A stretch of DNA of 64,000 bases from Chitinophaga costaii (lineage in GTDB: Bacteria > Bacteroidota > Bacteroidia > Chitinophagales > Chitinophagaceae), in the NCBI RefSeq assembly GCF_900094705.1, contig NZ_FMAR01000001.1:620001-684000 (forward strand), read 5' to 3'. Within the stretch, counting starts at the first letter, position 1. Each line of letters opens with the position of its first letter. Positions 37,363-45,876 of the stretch are shown here, piece after piece. Below the pieces are notes generated by a model. The model searched no databases and had not been told where the DNA came from. It was given only the letters and a program-made list of their open reading frames with translations. A program made the translations under genes and the position numbers.

Positions 37363-38643
37363 TTACCGGTTGCTCAATGAACTCCAGGTGGTGGCGTTTA
37401 CCAACTGGTCATTACGGGCGCCCAGTGCGCGGTAGTAAACCAGAATGGTGTAATTATTTTCCGCTTCCCAGGAATTGCCTTCGGTAAGTTCTGTATTAAA
37501 TTTATGCGCAGGGTCTTGCTGATCTATTACGCCATAGATGTAACTATAAATGCCTTGCTTCAGGTAAAACGTACATTCGTAGGCGTTCTTGGCGCCATTG
37601 TAAATAAGCTTGTTTTCATTGGTCAGTTCGTAGCCAGTCATTTCTCCAAACAGGTAGAGATTGTAGCCCGCAAAAGGTTGCTGTGTGGGGAATGAGAAGG
37701 TTACATTGGCATAATCACCCTCTATGTTAACATCGTAATTATCCAACATGGAAGGCAGGTACTGGCCATTCACATCTTTATAATATTCATACTGCTGGCC
37801 CGCCCGGTTATAATCGGGCGGCACACGGATAACATTGCCCTGGTTGGGATCTGTGGTATCAGGCTGGTTTTTGGCGCGGGCCGTACGCAAATGAAAGTTG
37901 CGCAAATCCGTCCAGCGCCATTCTTTGCCTCCCGGGAAAATGCAGTCGTTTTCCGTATTGTATTCAATCACATCGCCTTTCAGATACATAGGCTGCAGCC
38001 CCGTGATGTAATTGTCCCAGCGGAAGTTTTGCAGAATGTAGATTTTCAACTGATCGTAAGGATTATTAATATTGAGTCCCTTTACGTTCAGGGAAAAATT
38101 TACTTTCTGGGCGGTATAAAATAATTTAGGGCTGATGGGTTGTTTAATATTGCCATTAACTGTTACCAGCGGCTCCTGGATTAGCACCCGGCGGGTAAGC
38201 ACTAGCTGAGAAGTATCGCTGTCCAGGTATACCTTTAGCAAGTAATTGCCGGAACGCAGCGGATTACAATCCTGGTTAGGCAGGGTAAGCTTATAGTGAG
38301 TGTATTTCTGGAGGCTCATGGTAGAAAACTGGTAATCGGTGATCCTGTTATCCGCAAAACCCCGCAGGTAATCAAACCGGTTGATGTCTGCCGGCGTCCA
38401 GTCGGCATTACAGAGATCCATCGTGTAGTAATAATTCTTCACATCGGCATCCAGGTCGTCGAACTGGAGATCCAGGTGATCACCACCATTGAGCGTAATG
38501 ATGGGATAGGAAAGAAAATTACCAGACTGGTTAAGTTTTACCGTTCGGATATTTTTCATATAAACGTGATCCGGCGAGGGTGCCTGTGCATGTAGCGACG
38601 CAGCGCAGGGCAAGCAAAACAGGATAAGCAGGAGATTGCGCAT
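37363..38643 (-). CDS. Type IX secretion system plug protein (DUF5103)
   Basis: A 426-residue exported protein; members of this family have been found as plug partners of the SprA translocon of the type IX secretion system. The signal peptide covers residues 1-20 (LLLILFCLPCAASLHAQ). The N-terminal beta domain reads KNIRTVKLNQSGNFLSYPII, then LDLQFDDLDADVKNYYYTMDLCNADW. The C-terminal half is another beta domain (YAYVTFSF-like YANVTFSFP, YNLYLFGEMTGY). It is convergent with NDH-2 and divergent from the LolC/E-like gene. Confidence 0.88.
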   Translation of the reverse strand: MRNLLLILFCLPCAASLHAQAPSPDHVYMKNIRTVKLNQSGNFLSYPIITLNGGDHLDLQFDDLDADVKNYYYTMDLCNADWTPADINRFDYLRGFADNRITDYQFSTMSLQKYTHYKLTLPNQDCNPLRSGNYLLKVYLDSDTSQLVLTRRVLIQEPLVTVNGNIKQPISPKLFYTAQKVNFSLNVKGLNINNPYDQLKIYILQNFRWDNYITGLQPMYLKGDVIEYNTENDCIFPGGKEWRWTDLRNFHLRTARAKNQPDTTDPNQGNVIRVPPDYNRAGQQYEYYKDVNGQYLPSMLDNYDVNIEGDYANVTFSFPTQQPFAGYNLYLFGEMTGYELTNENKLIYNGAKNAYECTFYLKQGIYSYIYGVIDQQDPAHKFNTELTEGNSWEAENNYTILVYYRALGARNDQLVNATTWSSLSNR

Positions 38644-38666
38644 GTAAAAATTGTATTATGTATGGT

Positions 38667-38791
38667 ATACAAGGTACAAGGTACAGTGAATGAACGATGC
38701 ATGCCACCACAATATTATTTTAAAAGGCTTGAATTTATTATCCGTAAGCCTTTTGTAAACAGCATACTACAACGTACCTTGTACATTATAC
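38667..38791. repeat. Nested inverted repeat of heptamers between divergent genes
   Basis: The left arm is ATACAAG, GTACAAG, GTACAGT (38667-38687). The right arm on the minus strand is GTATAAT, GTACAAG, GTACGTT; the perfect 11-bp pair GTACAAGGTAC / GTACCTTGTAC lies at 38674-38684 and 38774-38784. Inside is AAAAGGCTT (38722-38730) with AAGCCTTTT (38746-38754). It fills the spacer between the T9SS plug gene and the LolC/E-like gene, which are transcribed apart. Confidence 0.65.
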
Positions 38792-38800
38792 CCTTTTTTC

Positions 38801-40033
38801 ATGCGGATTTCCAGTTTCATTGCCGGGCGGATCGCTTTTAATAAATCGTCCTCCTTTTCACGGTTCATCATTCGTATAGCCATTGCCGCTACGGCGGTAA
38901 GCGTGGCCGTGATGATCCTGGCCACCGCACTGGTAGCAGGCTTCCAGCAAACCATACAGGGTAAAATCTTTAGCTTTTGGGGCCACCTGCATATCACCCA
39001 GTTCCAACCCAATGCCGGACCGCTCACCGATGAACTACCCTTCCCCGACCGCCAAACGCTGGTAGATTCGGTGCGCAACATTCCCGGCATTGGCAACGTA
39101 CAGGCCTATGCTACCAAGTCTGCCATGATAAAGGCGAATAACGGCATTGAAGGCGTGATCTTCAAAGGGGTAGACCGGCATTACGACTGGCAGCAATTGC
39201 AACGTTTCATGCGCCAGGGCGGTGCCCTTCATTTTAACGATAGCACTTACTCCCTCGATATCATTATCTCCGAGCATACTGCTAAGGCTCTCCAGCTACA
39301 ACTTTACGATCCCCTGATCGTATATTTCATCCAGGGCAACGGGCAGCCCCCCCGGGCGCGCAAGCTAAAGATCACAGGCATTTACAAAACCAGCATTGAA
39401 GACTACGATAAAACCTTTATCATTGGTGACATCAGCCTGATACGCCGGCTCAATGACTGGGCACCACAGGATGTGGGCGGCTACGAGGTATTCGTGAAAG
39501 ATGTGCGCCAACTGGACACCCTGTCCCACCAGGTGTACAACATTTTACCACAGCAGCTGGACGTGCGTTCTATCAAGGAAATTTATCCGAATATTTTTGA
39601 CTGGCTAGGTTTGCAGGACAAAACAGAAGCGCTGGTGCTGGTAATTATGACCATCGTAGCATTGATCAATATGATTACCGCCATCCTCATCCTCATCTTG
39701 GAAAGAACCAATATGGTGGGAGTACTGAAAGCGTTGGGCATGCGCAATGGCAGCATCCGGGCGGTGTTTATTTATCAGTGTGCTTACATCCTGGGGGCGG
39801 GTATTTTACTGGGCAATGTGCTGGGGCTGGGACTGGCTTTCGTGCAACTAAAGACCGGCTTTTTTAAACTGCAGGAAGATGCTTATTATATGCCGGTGGC
39901 GGCCATCTCTATTCAATGGGGTAAAATATTGGTCATAAACCTTGGCACTTTTATAGTATGTACCTGCACGCTCATCGTGCCCTCTTTGCTCATCAGCCGC
40001 ATTGCGCCGCTGAAGGCCATCCGCTTTAAATAA
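38801..40033 (+). CDS. LolC/LolE-like ABC transporter permease
   Basis: A 410-residue FtsX-fold membrane protein resembling the permease of the lipoprotein-release ABC transporter LolCDE. It has one N-terminal membrane helix (about 25-48, IAIAATAVSVAVMILATALVAGF), a large periplasmic MacB-like domain (about 50-270), and three C-terminal helices (about 276-300, 322-347 and 374-398) typical of FtsX. No ATPase gene is adjacent. Its stop is 3 bp from the stop of the convergent methyltransferase gene. Confidence 0.88.
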   Translation: MRISSFIAGRIAFNKSSSFSRFIIRIAIAATAVSVAVMILATALVAGFQQTIQGKIFSFWGHLHITQFQPNAGPLTDELPFPDRQTLVDSVRNIPGIGNVQAYATKSAMIKANNGIEGVIFKGVDRHYDWQQLQRFMRQGGALHFNDSTYSLDIIISEHTAKALQLQLYDPLIVYFIQGNGQPPRARKLKITGIYKTSIEDYDKTFIIGDISLIRRLNDWAPQDVGGYEVFVKDVRQLDTLSHQVYNILPQQLDVRSIKEIYPNIFDWLGLQDKTEALVLVIMTIVALINMITAILILILERTNMVGVLKALGMRNGSIRAVFIYQCAYILGAGILLGNVLGLGLAFVQLKTGFFKLQEDAYYMPVAAISIQWGKILVINLGTFIVCTCTLIVPSLLISRIAPLKAIRFK

Positions 40034-40036
40034 GCG

Positions 40037-40780
40037 TTATCTTATCAATAATCTTCCACAGATAATGCCCGTAGCCACCGCCGCGTTAAGCGACTCCGCG
40101 AAGCCCAGGCGGGGAATGGTGACCCGCTCCGTACAAAGTGCCATGGTAGCAGGATGTAGTCCCCTGGACTCATTGCCAATTACGATAATACCTTCGGTGA
40201 TAGGTTCAAAATCCCCTATATTTTTCCCATGCAGGGTGGCCGCGTAAGAAGCCACGCCGGCGTGTTGCAGCACTTCCGGCAAACCGGCTTCCACAATCTT
40301 TACACGAGCTATACTGCCCATGGTGGCCTGTACTGTTTTGGGATTGTAGGCATCTACACAGCCCGGCGAACATACGATCTGTGCAATGCCAAACCAGTCG
40401 GCAATACGGATGATGGTACCCATATTACCCGGGTCTTGTATGTCTTCCAGCGCCAGGGCCACGCCTTCCCGGAAAGCCGCCGGCTCTGCATGACCGGGAA
40501 TGGGCAGTACCGCCAGCGCCTGGTTGGGCGTGGTTAAGGAAGAAATTCTAGCCAGCTCCTCCTCCGTTACCACGTTTACCTCCAATCGGTGTACCTTATC
40601 CAGCAAGGGACGATGCTGCAACATCCAGGGTGCTGTAGCATACACTGCCTCCATAGGCTGCGCGGCAGCCAGCATTTCTTGTACAATTTTATCGCCCTCA
40701 GCAACAAAGTGCCCAGACAGTAAACGGTATTTTTTCTGCTGTAATGATTGAATATACTTAATTTGCGCTTTTGATAACAT
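40037..40780 (-). CDS. SPOUT-family (TrmH/SpoU-like) RNA 2'-O-methyltransferase
   Basis: A 247-residue enzyme that would methylate a ribose 2'-hydroxyl in rRNA or tRNA using S-adenosylmethionine. An N-terminal substrate-binding domain (1 to about 95) precedes the knotted SPOUT domain with ALEDIQDPGNMGTIIRIADW, IVIGNESRGL and TIPRLGFAESLNAAVATGIICG, the three SpoU motifs. The target nucleotide is unknown. Its 3' end lies 3 bp from the convergent LolC/E-like gene. Confidence 0.9.
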   Translation of the reverse strand: MLSKAQIKYIQSLQQKKYRLLSGHFVAEGDKIVQEMLAAAQPMEAVYATAPWMLQHRPLLDKVHRLEVNVVTEEELARISSLTTPNQALAVLPIPGHAEPAAFREGVALALEDIQDPGNMGTIIRIADWFGIAQIVCSPGCVDAYNPKTVQATMGSIARVKIVEAGLPEVLQHAGVASYAATLHGKNIGDFEPITEGIIVIGNESRGLHPATMALCTERVTIPRLGFAESLNAAVATGIICGRLLIR

Positions 40781-40873
40781 AGGCCCAAAACTACAGGGAT
40801 TCTATAAATACGCCAAGCCAGGGCCGCAATTTTCGATCGCGGCAGCTATTTTAAAATAATCCTTTTTCAAACA

Positions 40874-43303
40874 GTGAAGCAGCAGATCTATCGATTTAAC
40901 AACACCTTACGTTTTACCCCGCTGCTGGTGTTAACACTGTGTTTTTTGGCCAGTTGCTCCAATACCCGTTACCTCAAAGAAAACCAGCAACTCTACGTAC
41001 ATAGCGGCGTAGAGTTAAAAGGCGACATCCTCGTGAGCGACAAGCAGGAGTTACGCAGTTCCCTTGAAAGCAAATCGCTGATGCTGCAACAAGCCAATAA
41101 AAAATTCCTCGGTACCCGCATTAAGGTATGGCTGTATAACCAAAAATATAACGAGAAAAAGAAAAACCTGTTCTGGAACCTGGTACTCTCCCCCAAGAAT
41201 ATGGAAGAACCCTCCGTGTTCGACTCTGCGAAAGTGCAGGAATCCATAAAACGCATGAGCGCCTACATGTACAACCAGGGATATTTCTACGACACAGTAA
41301 GCTTTGAAAAGTCTGCACGAGGCCGTAAAGTAAGTGTAACCTACAAGGTGAATACCGGCAAAAATTTTGTGATCGATAGTGTGTCTTACGATATTCCCGA
41401 TTCATCACTGATGACGGTAGTAAAAAAATCACAGCCGCTAAGCCTCGTACAGAAAGGCAAGCCCTACAAACAGGAAACACTGAACAGTGAGCGCGAACGC
41501 CTCACCCGCTTAATTAAGGATGCCGGTTATTATAAATTTGATCGCGGCTATATCCATTTTGAACTGGATACCCTGAATAAAAGTTTCCTCCGCAATTCAC
41601 TGAATCCATTTGAGGGCATGCTCAACGTGTTCAATGAAAATAAGGGCCTGGAAAAACCAACCCTCAACATTGTTGTAATGATCCGCAATCCAGACGATAG
41701 CCTGGGCGGTATGCATAAAAAATATACCATCAACCGGGTCATCATTTACCCCGATTACCCCGTAAGTGGCGACACCAGCCGGTTTACTTTCCATGATTCC
41801 ATTACTGGATTTACCAGCGTGCGTTACCGCCAGGATATCCTGCGCCACGATGTACTGAACCGATCTATCCTGCTGAGACATGGCGATACATTCTCTAACA
41901 AACAATACAATGCCACGATCAATAAGCTTTATGACCTGGGCGTATGGCAGTTTGTAACAGTAAACTACCGGGAGAACAGAGATACCACGCTAGATGCGCT
42001 TCTGTACCTCACCCCCCGCCGCAAACAAAGCCTCGGCGCCACTTTCGAAGTAAGTACCAGTTCCGACTATTTACTGGGTAGTGGCATCACCCTCAGCTCG
42101 CGCCACCTGAACCTGCGCCGCAGTGCCACCTCCCTCGATGTGAGCCTGAATACCGGCATAGAGCTGATCCGCTCCGGCCGGGCCTGGGTACTGCAATCCA
42201 AAGAATTTGGCGGCAGTGTGAATTTCACTTTCCCGAAATTCATTACCCCCTTCCATATTTCCCAGGATAAGCTCACGGCGGTGAAAACAAAACTAAGCAT
42301 GGGGGCCGATTACTTGTCGCGCGTGCAAAAGTTTGACATCACCAACATCAATGCTTCCTTTGGGTACGACTGGACACCATCGCCTTACCGGCGCTGGATT
42401 GTAAACCCCATCTCCCTGAACTATGTAGGTACAAGGCTAAATCCTTCTTTCGAGGATACCATCGTTAATAAAAACCCTTACCTGAAACGCAGTTTTGAAC
42501 CGGCCTTCATAGGCGGTGAAGTAGCCTCTTACATTTATACTAATAATGACGCACTGCACCGCGACCATTATTCCTTTTTCCGCATTAACCTCGAAGAATC
42601 AGGCCTGTGGCTCAATGGCATCAACAGCCTGGTGGGCCTGGTAAATAATCATAAGAACGATCTGGAAGACTACACCGGTCTTACCATTTCCAATTTCGTG
42701 AAGCTGGACGCCGATTACCGGCATTATTGGAAGCGCCCCCGCGCTGCCTTTGCCACCCGCGCTTATATTGGCATAGGAGTGGCCTACAGCTCTTCTACCG
42801 TACTACCTTACATCCGGCAGTTCACCGCCGGTGGGCCCAATAGTATCCGGGCCTGGCGGCTGCGCACCCTGGGCCCTGGCTCTTACCACGACACTTCGGC
42901 TACCGCCGCCATTTTCCCCGATCAAACAGGCGACATGAAGCTGGAAGCCAATGCAGAATACCGCTTCGACCTGATCCGCATGTTCGATGGTACGGTGAAC
43001 CTTAAAGGAGCCACCTTCCTGGATGCAGGTAATATCTGGATGCTGCGTAAAGATCCTGACCGCCCTGGCTCTGAGTTCGAGATATCTCAGCTTTACCACG
43101 ACCTTGCCCTGGGCACCGGCGTGGGGCTACGCTTGGATTTTTCTTTCTTTCTTATACGGCTAGACTGGGGTATTCCCTTAAAAGTGCCTTACTATACGGG
43201 CAATGCAAACGGGTGGTACTTTTCGGAATGGAAACACTTCTCCGACCCAAGCTGGCGAAGGGATAACGTGATCTGGAACGTGGCGATAGGATATCCGTTT
43301 TAA
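40874..43303 (+). CDS. tamL: TamL-type BamA/TamA-superfamily outer-membrane lipoprotein
   Basis: An 809-residue outer-membrane assembly factor. In Bacteroidota a lipidated TamA variant (TamL) works with TamB-like proteins in outer-membrane protein or lipid assembly. The start codon is GTG at 40874. Residues 1-28 form a lipoprotein signal with lipobox LASC (Cys28). POTRA-like domains follow (about 40-330; ESIKRMSAYMYNQGYFYDTV, LYDLGVWQFVTV). The C-terminal Omp85 barrel includes FTAGGPNSIRAWRLRTLGPG, the conserved lid-loop RxWR-like motif. The end GYPF is aromatic as expected. Confidence 0.9.
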   Translation: MKQQIYRFNNTLRFTPLLVLTLCFLASCSNTRYLKENQQLYVHSGVELKGDILVSDKQELRSSLESKSLMLQQANKKFLGTRIKVWLYNQKYNEKKKNLFWNLVLSPKNMEEPSVFDSAKVQESIKRMSAYMYNQGYFYDTVSFEKSARGRKVSVTYKVNTGKNFVIDSVSYDIPDSSLMTVVKKSQPLSLVQKGKPYKQETLNSERERLTRLIKDAGYYKFDRGYIHFELDTLNKSFLRNSLNPFEGMLNVFNENKGLEKPTLNIVVMIRNPDDSLGGMHKKYTINRVIIYPDYPVSGDTSRFTFHDSITGFTSVRYRQDILRHDVLNRSILLRHGDTFSNKQYNATINKLYDLGVWQFVTVNYRENRDTTLDALLYLTPRRKQSLGATFEVSTSSDYLLGSGITLSSRHLNLRRSATSLDVSLNTGIELIRSGRAWVLQSKEFGGSVNFTFPKFITPFHISQDKLTAVKTKLSMGADYLSRVQKFDITNINASFGYDWTPSPYRRWIVNPISLNYVGTRLNPSFEDTIVNKNPYLKRSFEPAFIGGEVASYIYTNNDALHRDHYSFFRINLEESGLWLNGINSLVGLVNNHKNDLEDYTGLTISNFVKLDADYRHYWKRPRAAFATRAYIGIGVAYSSSTVLPYIRQFTAGGPNSIRAWRLRTLGPGSYHDTSATAAIFPDQTGDMKLEANAEYRFDLIRMFDGTVNLKGATFLDAGNIWMLRKDPDRPGSEFEISQLYHDLALGTGVGLRLDFSFFLIRLDWGIPLKVPYYTGNANGWYFSEWKHFSDPSWRRDNVIWNVAIGYPF

Positions 43304-43330
43304 GAAAACAGACGTATAAGAACTGACAAA

Positions 43331-43999
43331 CTATACATTAAACTTAGCTAAAAAAGCATCAAGTGTATACGCATCTTCCACTTTAAATTCGCCAATGCGG
43401 GTCCTCACTAATTTGCTCAGATATCCCCCTACACCCAGCGCCGCACCAAAATCGTTGGCCAAAGAACGGATATAGGTACCCGTGCTACATACCACACGAA
43501 AATGCACGACAGGCATATCTATCTGCGTGATCTCAAATTCCTTTATCAAAATCTGGCGTGGTTCCACCTTTACAGCTACCCCCTTGCGGGCAGCGAGATA
43601 AATGGGCTTGCCATTTTGTTTAATAGCCGAATGAATGGGCGGAAACTGCGCAATAGCACCAATAAAGAGCTTTGTGGCCTCTAGGATAGCTTCCGTTGTA
43701 AGATGACTGGTATCTTTAAAATTTTCGGGGGCGGATTCCAGATCAAAAGTAGGCGTTGTAGCGCCGAGAGTAAAGGTTCCCGTGTACTCTTTTTCCTGGG
43801 CCTGGTATTCATTGATCTTCTTCGTCATTTTGCCAGTGCAGCAAATGAGCAGCCCCGTGGCCAGGGGGTCCAGGGTGCCAGCATGGCCTATTTTGGCTTT
43901 TACTTTATGTTTCAGTTTATTCACCACATCAAAGGAAGTCCATTCCAGGGGTTTATCGATCAGAATAACCTGCCCTTCTGCATAGATATTTTGTTCCAT
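43331..43999 (-). CDS. truB: tRNA pseudouridine-55 synthase TruB
   Basis: Makes pseudouridine 55 in the T-loop of tRNAs, 222 residues. The catalytic Asp is D44 in HAGTLDPLATGLL, and EGQVILIDKPLEWTSFDVV and SGTYIRSLAND-like STGTYIRSLANDFG are conserved. It is shorter than E. coli TruB (314) and lacks the C-terminal PUA extension, as is common here. It is followed on the minus strand by aroE upstream. Confidence 0.96.
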   Translation of the reverse strand: MEQNIYAEGQVILIDKPLEWTSFDVVNKLKHKVKAKIGHAGTLDPLATGLLICCTGKMTKKINEYQAQEKEYTGTFTLGATTPTFDLESAPENFKDTSHLTTEAILEATKLFIGAIAQFPPIHSAIKQNGKPIYLAARKGVAVKVEPRQILIKEFEITQIDMPVVHFRVVCSTGTYIRSLANDFGAALGVGGYLSKLVRTRIGEFKVEDAYTLDAFLAKFNV

Positions 44000-44008
44000 G
44001 CCGCGAAA

Positions 44009-44746
44009 TTAGGGTTTATTCCAGATCGTCCAAGCCGCTTCCGCCTGCAATACCAGCATTTCGTAGCCATTTTTAATAACTGCACCCTGTGCTTCGCCCT
44101 GGTGCAGGAAAAGGGTTTTGGCAGGGTTGTACACCAAATCATAAAGAAAATGCCGGGCCGTAAGGTATTTGTAAGGCAGCGCTGGCGCAGTATCCACCGC
44201 AGGATACATGCCCAGCGGCGTAGTATTGATCAGCAGTGTATATTGCTCGAGCATAGCCTGGTCTATCTGTCCATAAGCCAAATCCTCAGGCCCTTGCGGG
44301 TGGCGGCTTACCAGGCGATAGGTAATGCCCAATTGACGCAGGGTGTATTTCACCGCCTTACTGGCACCGCCGGTACCCAGCACCAGGGCATGCCGGTGAT
44401 GAGGTTGCAACAAGGTTTCCAGCGAATGGCGAAAACCAATGGCGTCGGTATTATATCCAATGAGGCGACCACCTTCCAGGCGAATGCAATTTACAGCACC
44501 TATTTCAACGGCGGCATCGTCCAGGGCGTCGAGGTAAGGAAGAATGGCCGTTTTGTGTGGAATGGTCACATTTAACCCACGCAGGTGGGGCAATGACCGA
44601 ACCAGCTCCGGGAAGCCGGTAATATCGGGTAAAGGAAAATTTTCATACTTGCTGTCCGCTATATTTTCCCGCTTAAACTTATCGGAAAAATAGCCGCTGG
44701 AAAAAGAATGCCCCAAAGGAAAGCCGATTAGTCCATAAAGATGCAT
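44009..44746 (-). CDS. aroE: Shikimate dehydrogenase
   Basis: NADPH-dependent reduction of 3-dehydroshikimate to shikimate in aromatic amino-acid synthesis, 245 residues. The N-terminal domain shows LIGFPLGHSFSSGYF and NVTIPHK, with the catalytic Lys. The Rossmann domain shows NTDAIGFRHSLE and VLGTGGASKAVKY. It lies 9 bp upstream of truB on the same strand, so they are probably co-transcribed. Confidence 0.94.
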   Translation of the reverse strand: MHLYGLIGFPLGHSFSSGYFSDKFKRENIADSKYENFPLPDITGFPELVRSLPHLRGLNVTIPHKTAILPYLDALDDAAVEIGAVNCIRLEGGRLIGYNTDAIGFRHSLETLLQPHHRHALVLGTGGASKAVKYTLRQLGITYRLVSRHPQGPEDLAYGQIDQAMLEQYTLLINTTPLGMYPAVDTAPALPYKYLTARHFLYDLVYNPAKTLFLHQGEAQGAVIKNGYEMLVLQAEAAWTIWNKP

Positions 44747-44832
44747 GGCATGAAACTTTTAGCGTCCTGCAAAAATATCATTGGGCACACCGCAAACCAG
44801 TGTGCCCAATGGCTAAGAAAGAATGTTATGCT

Positions 44833-45597
44833 TTAAGCATTCAGGAACAAGTGGAAGGTATCGCCACGAAGCCCTATCCGCATGGCTTCCAGGGATATTA
44901 CTTCATAAGGAGCCAGGTTGCCCAAGTTGGCATTACAGCCCACCAGCTCCAGGAAATAAAGCTGCTGTGCCTTTTGGGGTGCTTCCCAGATAATTTTCTC
45001 AGCAGGTATCTGGGTCAGGATTTCCTGCACCAGCCCTTCGCGTACTTCGCCGCTGCCACGGTAAATGCCCACATTGCCGCTCTCCCGGGCTTCCGCAATA
45101 ACATAGCTGGCACCGGCATTCAACTCGGCCCGCATCAGTTCAATCCACTTATAAGGCGGAATAATATGCTCTGCATCTTTGGAACCTACTTCACTCAGCA
45201 CCGTAAAGCCCAGCTTCACCAGCTTTTCTATGTAGCCGCATTTTTCAGAATGCGGGATGGTAATAGAACCATCAGATACTTCCACGTAAGAAACGCCAAA
45301 GTCTTTCAACACTTTCACATAATCGTCGAACTGGTTGCGGATAAGAAAGGCTTCAAAGAGAGTGCCTCCAAAATATAAGGGGATATTAGCATCCTGATAA
45401 ACTTTAATTTTTTCACGAAGATTGGGCGTAACGAAAGAGGTCCCAAACCCTAGCTTCAGGATATCTACATGCGGTCCTGAAACCGACAGGAAACTGATGG
45501 CTTCTGATATGCTCAGGCCTTTATCCATTACCATAGTTAGGCCGCTATTCCTGGGCTTTTGTGTCCGGTCCGGGATTTGTGTCAAATTGAAATTCAT
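44833..45597 (-). CDS. Phosphosulfolactate synthase (ComA) homologue
   Basis: ComA adds sulfite to phosphoenolpyruvate to give phosphosulfolactate, first known from coenzyme M synthesis in methanogens. This 254-residue TIM-barrel protein (start 45597, MNFNLTQIPDR) has GLTMVMDKGLSI, DILKLGFGTSF, PLYFGGTLFEAF, YVEVSDGSI and EVGSKD, the ComA pattern. Bacteria without coenzyme M can use sulfolactate to make cysteate or sulfonates. No other sulfonate gene is adjacent; an alpha-oxoamine synthase lies 6 kb away. An in-frame ATG at 45633 adds 12 residues and is less likely. Confidence 0.87.
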   Translation of the reverse strand: MNFNLTQIPDRTQKPRNSGLTMVMDKGLSISEAISFLSVSGPHVDILKLGFGTSFVTPNLREKIKVYQDANIPLYFGGTLFEAFLIRNQFDDYVKVLKDFGVSYVEVSDGSITIPHSEKCGYIEKLVKLGFTVLSEVGSKDAEHIIPPYKWIELMRAELNAGASYVIAEARESGNVGIYRGSGEVREGLVQEILTQIPAEKIIWEAPQKAQQLYFLELVGCNANLGNLAPYEVISLEAMRIGLRGDTFHLFLNA

Positions 45598-45824
45598 TGC
45601 ATCTCTTTTTTTATCTTCTAAATGGCCCTTCAATCGCTCTCACGTTTCCCTTCCTGGTTGGCCCTGAACAAATACGCTGATAAGGGTTAGCCGGGAAAAG
45701 GAACGCTCTTGGGATTCTTTTAAACCGGCGCAAAAATAATAAGATTGCTATAAATACAACATGGAATTAATCATCTTTTGCCGGAGGGTGGTCAAAGGCG
45801 GGAGAGATTTTATCCTCGTGTGAC

Positions 45825-45855
45825 AAAAAGGGCCGCCTGGCGGCAGCCTTTTTTT
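45825..45855 (-). terminator. Terminator after the TPR gene
   Basis: An 11-base left arm starting at the A-run 45825-45829 pairs with CCGC..GCCTTTTT to 45855. The minus strand ends the hairpin in CCCTTTTT. It lies 22 nt after the TPR gene stop. Confidence 0.7.
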
Positions 45856-45876
45856 ATTTTAAATGACGTGGTATTT

